A stretch of DNA of 64,000 nucleotides from positions 117,881-181,880 of the forward strand of contig NW_020167553.1 of the NCBI RefSeq assembly GCF_001641265.1. Reading direction: 5' to 3'. Below, one piece after another: positions 33,055-44,282 of this stretch (position 1 is its first letter; each line of letters starts with the position of its first letter). Below the pieces are notes generated by a model. It worked only from the letters and a program-made list of their open reading frames with translations. It searched no databases and was not told the DNA's origin. Source of the DNA: Pseudogymnoascus destructans. Taxonomy: Eukaryota > Ascomycota > Leotiomycetes > Thelebolales > Thelebolaceae. Position numbers and translations under genes: made by a program.

Positions 33055-36000
33055 ATGGCCGCCTTTATCCGGTCCAAGCAGTCTGGCATGCAGACTGACC
33101 TGTCTGCGTCTATCTTGCCCGGACTGTTTACAATTGACGACGAAGCTCGATATGGCATCAACTCACAAATAAGGTAATCCGCTTTACTAATGCTCATATC
33201 TGGACTGGTAACTGATTCCACCCGTTCCGCAGTACGTTTGCGTACGACCCGGTGCAATCACTGCTGGCAGTTGGCACAAACGAATCACAGTATGGAAGTG
33301 GACAAATCTATATATTCGGCAGGGACCGAGTCCAAGTCACAATTAAATTGTCTCGGCGAGCATCGGTCAAAGAATTGCGGTTCTGTGCAGACAAATTGCT
33401 GAGCCTTGACACGAAGAATGAGCTGACGGTTTGGGACCTAATCGGAGGCGGCAAGAAGATCTGCAGCTACACAGCACCTGGCATAGTTACATGCCTGGCA
33501 ACAGATCCTATGCTTGACTGGGCATTCCTGGGACTACAACAGGGCGAAATTGTTGCGTTTGATCTTGACCGTGAGAGGGCAGCGCCGCTCCGATTGCCAA
33601 ACTTTTGGCGTGAGAGAAGTCCGAGGTCTCGGATTCTATCTGTTGTTACCTTGCAATTACACCCCAGGGATATTGGCCAGCTTCTTATTGGATACACAGA
33701 AGGTGCCGTGATTTATTCATTCAAAGAGGCAAAAGCTACGAAGTTCTTTCAGTATGAAGTTCCACCCGGCGCCCCAGGGGGTGCCTCCGACCCTAACGTC
33801 GTTAGAGATGCCCGCAGGCCCCGGCTCACACAGTGTTTATGGCATCCAACTGGGACATTTGTTCTTACGGCACATGAAGATGGCAGCCTTGTTTTCTGGG
33901 ATCCAAAGGATTGTAGAGTTGTCATGGCTCGCACTCTAGACGATCTACACGTAGATCAGCCAGGTAACAAGCCTGGTGGCTCCAAAGGGGGCCTGTCTAT
34001 TAAAGAGCCGTATTCTAAGATTTCATGGTGTGCGAAGACCAACCCTGATGACACGGGCTTGTTAATCGGCGGTGGGGTTCCAATGTCTGCGCAAACTAAG
34101 GGACTTACATTTTTGGAGCTTGGTCCTACACCGGTTTATGCAACTTCGTCATGGCAAACTTTAACCGACCATTTCAAGGGAAAACAGCAGAAGCTCCTCG
34201 AGACACCGGCCGGTGCAGAGGTCATTGATTACTGCCTTATCCCTCGCGCCTCACCTCATTTTGACGGCGCACAAGATCCTATTGCTGTCATCGCCTTATT
34301 GTCATCAGGGGAGCTTATTACACTATCATTTCCCAGTGGGCATCCTATATCGCCCACTAACCAGCTGCACCCGTCGCTGACATTTGTTCATCCATTTGTT
34401 GTTTCATGTTCAGTCACAACCGTCAATAGAACTAGGTGGCTAGGAATGACGGAGAAACGTCAGCAAGGTCCCCCCATATTGCGTGGCGGCGTGGGAGGAA
34501 GCAAAAGCGTCCGCAAACACGAAGACAGGACAATCATACAGACAGCACATGGCGATGGCACAGTTCGAATCTGGGATGCAGGAACCTCGGACAAGTTGGA
34601 GAATAGCGGGGTTCTTCAGATTGATGTAGCTCGATCACTTGGACGGTATGAAAACATTGAAATCACGGCCATAAATATGGCTGGCCAAACCGGAGAGATG
34701 GCTGTTGGCACGAAGTCAGGTGAGGTTGCCATTTATAGGTGGGGTGGAAACAAACTCAAGGGGTTTGAGCCCCCCCCTCCTGTTGCTGTCAGGCCAGGAA
34801 CCATCGAGAATATTAGCGACAGAGTCGAGCCTGGGTTGAGGGAGGGCTTGCAACCGTTTGTTCTTTATAACATGGCTCATGGGCCTATTTCTGCGTTGAA
34901 GATGTCTGATGTGGGCTTCATCAGCGTTGGATCAGAAGATGGCACTTTCGCGATTATCGATCTTCGGGGCCCAGCAATAATATTTGACGGTTCTCTAAAT
35001 GACTTTGCGAAGCAAGAAAAAAGAGGTAGCCTTTTCAACAGAAGCAGCAGCCACGGTGGACCCCAAGCTGACTGGGCTGTCTCGATTGCCTTTGGTGTCT
35101 TGACCCTCGACAACGACGAATATTCAAGCATATGCTGCTTCGTTGGCACTAACCTGGGGCGAGTAGCTACATTTAAGATTCTGCCGCAGCCCAATGGAGG
35201 CTACACGGCACAGTTTGCGGGAGTCTCACAGCTGAATGACCGTGTTGTCTCCATCTGCCCGATTATCGCAACTTCTGGACAGCCAGCTGTAGCCGATGGT
35301 CCCACAGTAGCATCACTCCGCGAAGGACGAATCATCCCTGGAATGCTTGTAGTCGGTACGTTATTTACCCCTTTGATAGTAGTATTACAAGGGGCTAACC
35401 CAATTTTGCAGTCACCGAAGCTGAAGTACGGGTCTTCAAACCGGCTACCGCGAAGGGAGCGCAGAAAACTTGGGATGATTCGACAGTCATGTGCCACGCC
35501 GCATCAGTAACCCACTTCCTCCTCCACGGCTACGCCATCGTTGGTGTCTTCGGTGACGGTACCGCACGCGCCTACTCTATCCCCGCCCTCAAAGAGCTAG
35601 GTGTGCAGAACCTGCCGATGCTCGACAAATCCCGCATCTCAAGCAGCATCGTCACGCCCTCAGGCGACATATTCGGCTGGGCCGGTCCCTCCGAGCTTGC
35701 GATGCTGAACGCTTGGGGCACCGGGCAGCCACTCGCGCGCTCTGATGACCGGCTGTTCAATATCGAGGCACTTATCCCGCCGCGACCGACGATCTCCAAC
35801 ATGCAGTGGATCTCAGGGACGATGTATGTCAGTCCCACAGACCTGGATTTACTCATTGGAGGGCCGGATCGCCCGCCTAGCAAGCGTATGATGGCGGCGG
35901 CGGCCGAGGAGCAGCGAGCGTCGAACCAAGCACGGCCAGGACCTAGTGCCAAAACGGAGGGCTGGGGTGATTATATGACGAGACAGTTTAATGAGAGGAC

Positions 36001-36139
36001 GGAGCAGCTGGGTGTTATGGGTGATACGATGGAGCGTACACATGAGAGCAGTGCCGGGTGGGCGGATGATGCGAGCAAGTTTGTGAGCAAGCAGAAGAGG
36101 AATATTTTGTTTAAGTCTGTGGCTGGGAAGTTCTTTTAA
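33055..36139 (+). CDS. Lgl/Sro7/tomosyn-family exocytosis protein
   Basis: Double beta-propeller regulator of SNARE-dependent secretion and polarity. Exons 33055-33173, 33233-35355, 35412-36139; introns of 59 and 56 nt; 989 residues. Begins MAAFIRSKQSGMQTDLSASI, then propeller repeats such as STFAYDPVQSLLAVGTN, DKLLSLDTKNELTVWDL, LTQCLWHPTGTFVLTAHEDGSLVFWD and HGDGTVRIWDAG. The Lgl C-terminal domain follows, ending in a SNARE-like coil (YMTRQFNERTEQLGVMGDTMERTHESSAGW...KQKRNILFKS) as in tomosyn-type members. Its partners are expected to be the plasma-membrane t-SNAREs (Sec9) and Rab Sec4. Converges with ASF1 with 397 bp between stops. Confidence 0.92.
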
Positions 36140-36536
36140 AAGCAGGGACTGCGGGACTGGGGTGCCAATAGAGGACTGGCAAGGGACCAGTTTGAGCATG
36201 TCTCGACCAGAAAATGGTTGCACGGATTCTAGCGTTGACTGTGCGTTTAAAGGAAATGATTTTATGAATAAAAATGACATTAAGCCAACATGCCACATGT
36301 TGAACTCATATTGTACATTTCCCTGGTGCTGAAACACGAATGTAGCCCTGAGCATGCACAAGGTCATGTAAAGTAAGCACATTTAGAATGATGAATTGTG
36401 CTCAAAACATCAAAGACTCTACGCTGAAATACTCCAAGCGGTAAATCCGAACCCATCTAAAGAACAAGATTCCGTAAAGAAGTTATTACATCCTTTCGTC
36501 CAGTAAACGGCGTAGGGGGGTATCGTAACTTTTCCG
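36140..36536. other. convergent 3' intergenic region
   Basis: 397 bp between the Lgl/Sro7 and ASF1 stop codons. No gene; presumably both polyadenylation regions. Confidence 0.6.
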
Positions 36537-37552
36537 CTAATGGGACATGACGGCGTCAGACACAGCCACCTTGGAGCCGTTGGCTGCCTTCTCAGGCTCG
36601 TCAACCTCCATGCCATCATCAGCCTCGCCCTCACCCTCCTCCTCCTCATCCTCCTCAGCTTCGCTGCCGCTGCTCTCGCCCTCGAGATCCTCGCTTCCCT
36701 CATCGTCTTCCTCCTCAGTTGGGGCCACTCCCTCAACGCCAGCCATAGCCTCATCATCGCCTTCGGCAGTGCCGCTAGCCTCACCAGATCCCTCGGCAGC
36801 TTCTTCCTCCTCCTCTTCGTCCTCAACCTCCTCGGCGCCGTACTCCTCACCATCGGCTACCAAGTCGGCCTCTGGCTGCTCAGGTGGGAATTCAGCAGGT
36901 GCAGACTCCTCCGAGTCCCTAAAAAACCAGTTAGCTTGTTATTTCGAACGCGTCGTGGGGTGTACGCAAACCATCTAATCGCAAAGCGAGTGACGCGGGG
37001 CTTCTCAGCGAGCACATTCCTGCGGACGCGGTCGAGGAGTGGCTTCGCCGGCGGGTCGGCATTGAGCTCGTCGGAGTCGTATTCGTTGTTGACGTAGTAT
37101 CCGACTCGGACGAACTCGCGGCCATCGTAGGCACAGGTGAGGAGGATGACGGTGACGCCGAGGATCTCAGCGTCGGGGATGCGCTTGGTGTCCGGTGGGT
37201 CGGCTTCGAAGATGAACTTGTTGACGCCGACGGGGATGGGGCCGACGAGGAGGGAGTCGAGTTCTTGGTCGTGCTCGTCACTGAGGACGTTAGTGGCCGA
37301 AGGGTGGAGTTGGGAAGGGGTAACGCACGAGGTGGCAGAGCCGACGTAGGTGAGCTTCCATTCTAGGTCTATTACGGGATGTTAGTGAGGGTTTGTGGTT
37401 TTGAATCGTCTGATATTGCATGTATTGAATGGGAGAGACCAACCCTTCTGGAGTTGCTCCAAACACTCGAAAGTGATCTCAAACTCATACGAATCGCCGA
37501 ATTTGGCGGGGTTGTTGAGAACATTAACGCCGAGCAATGAAACCACAGACAT
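36537..37552 (-). CDS. ASF1: histone H3-H4 chaperone Asf1
   Basis: Carries H3-H4 dimers to CAF-1 and HIRA during nucleosome assembly. Four exons by eye: 37552-37444, 37368-37329, 37280-36972, 36918-36537 (introns 75, 48, 53 nt), 279 residues. Start MSVVSLLGVNVLNNPAKFGD matches the family start exactly. The immunoglobulin-like core is complete: YEFEITFECLEQLQKD, LEWKLTYVGSATS, ELDSLLVGPIPVGVNKF, GVTVILLTCAYDGREFVRVGYYV, and RNVLAEKPRVTRFAIRW. After about residue 155 the protein becomes a long acidic tail (EEEDDEGSEDLEGE) as in yeast Asf1. The second exon is only 40 nt, which automated prediction could miss. Confidence 0.96.
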
Positions 37553-38970
37553 CGTGTCAAATAGCTGGCTGTACAACTGTACAGCTTGTACAAAGTTGCG
37601 GATGCAGAAGATGAGTTATAGTGGAACAGAATTTGATATTGGTTGTCTTAGGTTGATGTGGGTGGGAATGTGGTGAGATCGAACGCGCTCGTAGGCGAAG
37701 AAACCGCGTTTGAGACCAGGCGCGCGACTAACTTAAGGCGACAGACCGCCTTCAGCGTTTGCCCATGATCGATCTGATCACATACTAGAGATGCGCTAAT
37801 CAGATACAGTTAGAATTGTGTTTTGAGGGGTAAGTTGGTTGAGCGCTTGGAGAGACCAACTCAGCCTCGCCTCAGCCTCGCCAGTATCAAACAGACCTCA
37901 AGGTTGGTTGTTTGAATGTTTGAAGCCCACCATGGCGCCATGCTTGCGCGCGCTTCAAATACAACTGAAGCGACATCTCTAAGCTGTGATATTACGCCGG
38001 GCTTGAGTCAAAATACTTTATGTTGTTCTCAAATTCTGGCTATAGAACTGGGAACCGACTACTACTTTTGGTGGCCGAGGCCGTCGGCGCCTATTGACGC
38101 TGCCAGGACAACATCGAATAGAGATTGCTTTGGGCTATTCATGTAGTATACAACGAGTGTTGGCAGCTTTGGTACTTTATCTATCCCCAACAGCGAAAAT
38201 AGGCCTCATTAACTCTGTCTAGGATGGGTCGAACGTACTTTACGTATCTACCAACATTACATGGCATATGACCTCTACCCCAAGACAGAATACAACACGG
38301 GCAATGTCAAGGTCGATATGTTGTTGGGCAGTGTAGACATTTCGACCTGGAACGTTGGGTCGAGTAACCAGCGCCCCCGTTGTTGGAACGTTAATCGAGT
38401 AGTCCCGACGGGCATGAATGAAAGGGAAATAATTACTTGTTTCGGTCTTTAATTACCATCTGTGTGAGATACAGAGGGTAAGACCATGGCTGGTTTATGT
38501 CTGACGGGGGTCAACTGGGCTACTGGATCACTGACAACCAATACAGTCAGCATCAGATAACGCTGACTACTTCATAAACGAGGGTCAGTAGGAATAATCT
38601 CAGCAAAAGGCAAGTTATATAGTCTGAGGAAAGAACCACGGAATAAATTTGGCCTCCAAGGTGGCTAGCAATTACCAACATTGGTACGGAAGGAAATACC
38701 GGTCAACGACCTTGTCCATGTTGGGGCTTCTTTTGTTTGCCTCTATGACCTTTGTTGGACGATGGCCTTTTGTTGGACAAAAGATTCCCCTCGTGAACTA
38801 TCTACTATTATTCGACTCACTCCGCCTCGTTTGAGTCTCTTTGTTATATCTTTATCTTCCAATAATTGCCAGTATCTATAAATCGTCACCTTTCCCTTCC
38901 GTCAAGACAACCCTCCTTTCGTCACCATTGGCACCTACAGCATTAATTCCCAGACGAGCATCCATCCAGC
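37553..38970. other. intergenic region
   Basis: 1.4 kb between ASF1 and the next gene. Only short frames; none looks coding. No repeat, RNA gene or transposon recognised. Confidence 0.5.
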
Positions 38971-39432
38971 ATGGCACACTCATCGAACTCTTCATCCTCT
39001 GAAGCTCTCTCTTCCATTCCTCTCGCCTCGACCTCAAGCAGATGTCCAAGATGCTCCGATACACTCTATTTCCCTCCGTCGATCGAGACCTTGGAATCTG
39101 TATTTCCTTCAGTCTCGCCCAGTTCAGTTAACCGCTCAATCCCACGTTGTGTCCAATGTGACAAAGTCAATGCCGAAAGAGCCGCCTACTTTGCCGAGTT
39201 TCCGCCGCCAACACACGTGAATCCTGTTGCGGAGCTAGAAAGAAGAATACTACAGATAACGGACCTAATAGCATCAAACGTCCAGGTGGACCGAATGAGA
39301 ATTGCACTGGCCGTGGTGATAGACCAAAAGGGTGCTAAAGAGCGGGAGAGGGATGCTGGGATTAGGGAGGCTTGGAAGGATTTTTGTGGTATTTGGGGTC
39401 CGCCGAGAACAATAGCGATCCGCCGGACGTGA
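38971..39432 (+). CDS. small protein with two CxxC pairs, function unknown
   Basis: 153 residues, no introns needed. I do not recognise a family. After a Ser-rich start (MAHSSNSSSSEALSSIPLAS) come CPRC and, about 36 residues later, CVQC, which together could form a zinc ribbon. The C-terminal half is helical and charged (ELERRILQITDLIASNVQVD, then KGAKERERDAGIREAWKDF) and ends IWGPPRTIAIRRT. No signal peptide or membrane segment. It converges with the mitochondrial IF2 gene, 236 bp apart. Likely a real lineage-restricted gene because the frame has sensible composition throughout, but coding status is not proven. Confidence 0.6.
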   Translation: MAHSSNSSSSEALSSIPLASTSSRCPRCSDTLYFPPSIETLESVFPSVSPSSVNRSIPRCVQCDKVNAERAAYFAEFPPPTHVNPVAELERRILQITDLIASNVQVDRMRIALAVVIDQKGAKERERDAGIREAWKDFCGIWGPPRTIAIRRT

Positions 39433-39668
39433 GAAGAGGATGGGAACTGCAGCTGGCCGGGCATTTATGGTTCTTGGAAATGGCCTTTTTGCGCAGCGGA
39501 GAATTATCTCAGTCTCTATCTATATGTACAGTATGTGTCCCAAACTCCTCCAGTGCCCTTATGCTATGGATAGTCTTCCAAATCCACCCGGTGCCTATCG
39601 TTTCGTTTCTACTTACACAAATTATAGCGACTCTATATGTTACAACGCATCGTACAGCATTCTCCATC

Positions 39669-42600
39669 TTACAAAAACCTCTTTTCCTCCTTCACCTCAT
39701 AGCACTGGACCTGGTCACCAACCTCGAACTCATTCCAGCCCTCGAAGCTCATACCACACTCACCACCCTTCCTAGCTTCAGCGACATCCTTCTTGACGTT
39801 CTTCAAACTCTCAAGTTCACCTGGATTTTGTTAGTTTTTCCCGCTAGATAGAAAATAAAGCAGCCGGGTATATCAAACTCACCATCAAAAACCTTTCTTC
39901 CCTGTCTGAACACCCGAACCCTGCTGTTACGTCCCACAACTCCATTGCGTATCCTGCACCCTGCAATCGGCTTCTGTTTGCGTCCTTTAATCGTAATATT
40001 AAACACCTGCGCGACCTCAGCCTCTCCCAAGACCTTATGGCTCACAATCGGCGGCAAGAACTCCGACAATGTTCCTTTCACGTCGTCCACAAGTCGGTAT
40101 ATAATGTTATGGTCTAGAATTTTGACCTTTGCCGCATCGGCCTTCTTCTGGATCATAGGGTCGATGGGGTTGTTGAACGAGATCAAAAATCCCTTCGCAA
40201 CCGCCGCGTGCTCAACGTCGAACTCGGAGAGGTGGCCGACGCCCGAACGCAATATTACCGGCCGAATCTCGCTGTTGCCGATTGCAGCGATGCTGTCAGT
40301 AACCGCTTCGACAGATCCAGAGACGTCGCCTTTAAGGATGAAATAGACCTGCTTCGGCCCATGCTCTTCTTCGAGAACCTCCTCTAGGGCAGTATGCTCG
40401 GCATTCTCTTCAGCGGTGCGCCTTTTCGAGGCTTCGAGTTCCAATTTCTCCTTCGTTCTCTTCTCATGCGTCATCTTGCGGTCTTCATTAATAGCCTCCA
40501 TATCCTCTGCCAAGCGATCGCGCTCTTCCTTCTCAACTCGGTAATCCACCACGCTCTTTGCCTTCTGTTCCGTACGTGCCTGGAGAACCTCGTCGCCAGC
40601 AAGCGGCTGCTCTTTCCACCCGTCGATTTCGACTGGGGTTCCTGGGCCAGCTTCTGTAATCTCAACGCCTGCTTCATTGCGCATGCACCTGATGCGTGCC
40701 CAGGTCTTTCCCGCGACGATGAAGTCGCCCGGACGCATCGTGCCGCACCGGACTAGAACCGTGGCAACCTTGCCCATTGATTTGATGCTAGCTTCTAGGA
40801 CCCAGCCCTCAGCTGCACCTTTAGTGTCGGCCCGCATATCGAGAACATCTGAGAGAGTGAGGGCAGCTTCTTCAAGCTCATCCATGCCCTGTCCCGTTTT
40901 CCCGCTCACGCATACAACTTGGGTATCGCCTCCGTAATCTTCAACATCCACGCCGTGACGAGCGAGATCCTGCTTGACGCGATCTATGTTGGTGTCTTCC
41001 TTGTCTATCTTGTTAATGGCGACGATTATGGGGACGCGAGCGCCCTTAGCGTGGTTAATTGCCTCAATCGTCTGGGGTTTGACACTATCGTCTGCTGCAA
41101 CGACAAGGATGACAATATCCGTGACGTTTGCACCTCGTTGTCTCATATTGAGGAATGCCGCGTGACCTGGGGTATCTAAGAATGTGATGACCTTTCCGGA
41201 TGGCATAGACACTGAAAAGGCTCCAATGTGCTGAGTGATACCTCCTGCTTCACCTGCCGCAACAGAAGATTTTCGCAGGTAATCTAGGATCGTAGTTTTC
41301 CCATGATCAACATGTCCCATAATCGTCACGACCGGGGCTCTTTGAGGGAAAATTGACGGATCCTCAGCAGCTGGTCTAGCCTTCAAGTCTTCCGACTCGC
41401 TGCGGTCAATGAGCGGCTCAAAGTTATACTCTTGGGCGATGAGTCCAGCAGTTTCGCCATTGAGAACGTAGTCAGTTCCCGTCTCCTCGAAGCCCAACTC
41501 CTCCATCTTCTCGACGAAATGTTCTAAGCGAACCTTCAGCACCGTGGCTAGGTTCGCAACGCTGATATATTCCGGCAATAGCACCGGGGCAGGTGCAGCA
41601 GCCTTCTTCGCCGCCTTCGCCGCCTTCCTTTCCTTCTTTAGTTCTGCCTTTCGGTCGGCGACAGCGTTTACGTGGTTGTCCTCTTCTGTGGCAAATTCTT
41701 CCCTTCGGCGATCTTTGTTCTTGTCTTTACCACGGCCCTTGAAGCCAAGGTTTTCGCTTTCACGGGAAGACGACGTCAAGTGTTCGGCCGAGCGCTGCAG
41801 TGGGCGTTGCTCACGTAGTTTCTGTCGTTGCTCTAGTTCCGCTGCTCTCTCTATTTCCTCTTGTCGTAACCTTAGTACCGCCGGGCTAAGCTCAGGTTCG
41901 ACTTTCTGGGGTGCAGCTCGCCAAGTAGTTAACGGGGGGTCCGGTGTAAGTCCTGGCGCAGACGCTTCTGAAAACGACTTGTTTATAGAGATTTGCCTGT
42001 GGGAAGAAAATTCGGGTTGCTGCTGTTGGCGCGTATATCGGTTTCTTGCAGAGGGCGACGTATATCCCCTTGACTCGTGATGCTCGCCATCCTGTGATCC
42101 AGCTTTGGAGATGTTATCGGAGCCTCCGCCTTGGGTTAAAATACGCCTATTCAGCTGGTTCCAGGACCGTGGTGTACCATCTGCGGTATCTTTAGGTAGA
42201 GCCTCATTACGTTTTCGCCTCCCATCACCCATTTGCCTCGCCCTTTCCAGTCGTGCCTCCTTCGCCATAACTGCCGCATTCTGTACACGATCGAGGAGCT
42301 GTGGCCGTCCTGCCCTTGATGCTTCAGGCCCAGCCCCACCATATACCTTAATTGGTCTTCGTATCTTTAGCGGTCCTGACCGGGCTTGGGTTTGCCCCTC
42401 AGCCTCTCCTTGTGTCTTCAGCGCATCCCTCAACCTCTTTTCATCGTCAGTCAACTCAATCTTCCCCGAGCCAAATGCAGGACGTCCAGATTTGGCAACC
42501 GCGCCACCCCCCCCGCCGCCTGTGTTTCCAAATGCTGGCCGGCTGCCAAATGTAGGCCGACCGAATCCTCCCCCTGTCGAGAAGTTGGATTTTGCGGACT

Positions 42601-42852
42601 GAGACGTGGGCAGCTGTGTTCTGTCATCAGCACCCTGAAACTGGCGCGCTTCTGCAGCCGCCGATGAATTCAGTTTCGAGTTCGATGTTTGTAGGAAGCG
42701 TCGTGAGGTATGTGACGGGGCCCTGGCTGGTCCCAGTCGATGGGCGCAAAACGCGCAAATCGAAGAGCGAGGGGATTGCTATTAAGCATCAGCATTGACA
42801 ATTACACGCTTCAAATATGTAAACTTACACTCCATATCCTTCCGACTCTCAT
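39669..42852 (-). CDS. mitochondrial translation initiation factor IF-2
   Basis: GTPase that brings initiator tRNA to the mitochondrial ribosome. Three exons: a 24-nt first exon 42852-42829 (MRVGRIWS), then 42778-39883 and 39820-39669; introns 50 and 62 nt; 1023 residues. The tiny first exon plus the start of exon 2 (SPRSSICAFCAHRLGPARAP, then SRRFLQTS) forms a basic, Ser/Arg-rich mitochondrial presequence, which decided the start. Then a long charged linker, the IF2 N-like segment (EYISVANLATVLKVRLEHF), G domain with GHVDHGKT, DTPGHAAF, NKID and SGKTGQG, and the IF2 domains II to IV (FILKGDVSGSVEAV; KPIAGCRIRNGVVGRNSRVR). The C-terminus ends in the usual GDQVQCYE. Divergent from the gene at 43031. 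Confidence 0.95.
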
Positions 42853-43030
42853 TTTTGCGATACGTCGGAGTTCAGCGTCTGAAAGCGACGTTGGTTCCCA
42901 AAATTTATTATGGGACATCCAGGTCCAAACGAAAGTCGGCGCGGAAATGTTCCGGTGAGAGCCGCTGACGGCATCGCCACTCGAACATTGATTGAATTTA
43001 TAAACAATTGATTCACTCTTCATCCTCGCA

Positions 43031-44080
43031 ATGCCGCCGAAATCCAAAGGCAAGCCTTCAAAGGCATTATTCAAGTCGTCTTCCACCCCCAAGAATCCGC
43101 GCTCTTCAACGCCCCCGGCGCCATTCTCTCTCGCAGCGACTCAACTCGAACCTCTATTATCCCAGCTTTCCCAAAAGCACATCTATCTACTCTCCCTCGA
43201 TGCCTCCCCTCAACCATTCAAAAAGAAAGTTTTTGCCGTACCCGTCCTTACGAACCTAGCCATAGTTGCCCTCATCGTGTGGCGGATCAGCTACACGCTA
43301 CCTCTCTACATCTCCCTCGCGACCTCCTTCGCCAGGAACGACACCACCGCGCCTCTCACACTCTCCTCCATATTAAACCGATTCCTGGGTTTTTTGATCG
43401 ATTACTTCCACTACTTCTTACTCATATGGCCGCGCGAATTTCTTTTGGGCACGAAGCACGGATCGCCAGTCCTATGGCGAACCAACATCGGCTTCCGGAA
43501 TAGCGAAGTCATAGTCCGAAGATCGAAGGCTTGGGATGTCGAAGCGATAATTCCCAGTGTCGATATTGTACTAGAAAAGGAGGAGCCAGCAAGAAAGCTT
43601 TTTGATGAAGAGGTCAGACGCGCAACGAGCGTGATGGCAATGCACGAAAAGACTGGATACATGCTTCTGAATGCAAAGTGGGATTTGGATTGGAAGCTCA
43701 TGATATATGCTACGGAGATGATAGATGCCAAGGATACTGTGCTACCAGATTTTAAGACACAGGCCTTGGTGCATAGCCCAGCTTATGGATGGGTGACCTG
43801 GGATGAGAACGTGCAGGGTGGCAATAAGGAAGAAGAGGCGCGGAAGAAGATTGTACTATTTAAGGACGAGCTGACATTGATGGGGAAAGAGAGCTTGTTC
43901 TTCCGCTGGATCGAGCTTGTACAGTATGAGAGTGCGCGGGAAGGCGGGTTTACCGCCGAGAGGCAACAGGAAACAATGAAGAAGGCAAACGAATTGTTTG
44001 AAAGGGAGGGAGTAGACTTTGAGGCGTTCTGGGCGAGGGTGGGTGGAATGCAAGGGATGCCTGGCATGGATATGGCATAG
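43031..44080 (+). CDS. conserved fungal membrane protein of unknown function
   Basis: 349 residues in one exon. I recognise no named domain. A basic Lys/Ser/Pro-rich N-terminus (MPPKSKGKPSKALFKSSSTP) precedes two hydrophobic stretches: VLTNLAIVALIVWRISYTLP (about 75-95) and ILNRFLGFLIDYFHYFLLIWP (about 115-140), likely a membrane hairpin. The rest is soluble and mixed charge, with KWDLDWKLMIYATEMIDA and a Met/Gly-rich end (GGMQGMPGMDMA). Expected in an internal membrane (ER or mitochondrion). Shares a 178-bp divergent promoter with mitochondrial IF2, which is only a weak hint of related expression. Confidence 0.8.
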   Translation: MPPKSKGKPSKALFKSSSTPKNPRSSTPPAPFSLAATQLEPLLSQLSQKHIYLLSLDASPQPFKKKVFAVPVLTNLAIVALIVWRISYTLPLYISLATSFARNDTTAPLTLSSILNRFLGFLIDYFHYFLLIWPREFLLGTKHGSPVLWRTNIGFRNSEVIVRRSKAWDVEAIIPSVDIVLEKEEPARKLFDEEVRRATSVMAMHEKTGYMLLNAKWDLDWKLMIYATEMIDAKDTVLPDFKTQALVHSPAYGWVTWDENVQGGNKEEEARKKIVLFKDELTLMGKESLFFRWIELVQYESAREGGFTAERQQETMKKANELFEREGVDFEAFWARVGGMQGMPGMDMA

Positions 44081-44282
44081 TGGGGTTATGATATGCAACA
44101 ACATAGAATATATATTCGCATAAGAGTGCCCAGTATTTGGGTAATTAAGGACAATACATATGGACACCTCACAAACTGCAGTTGGGACATGGTTATGTTC
44201 TTGAAAATCAAGACGCTGGCAATGCCGCTACATAGATTCAAGTCTAAAACGCTTTCCCTACCCCTACTATAATACCAGCTTT

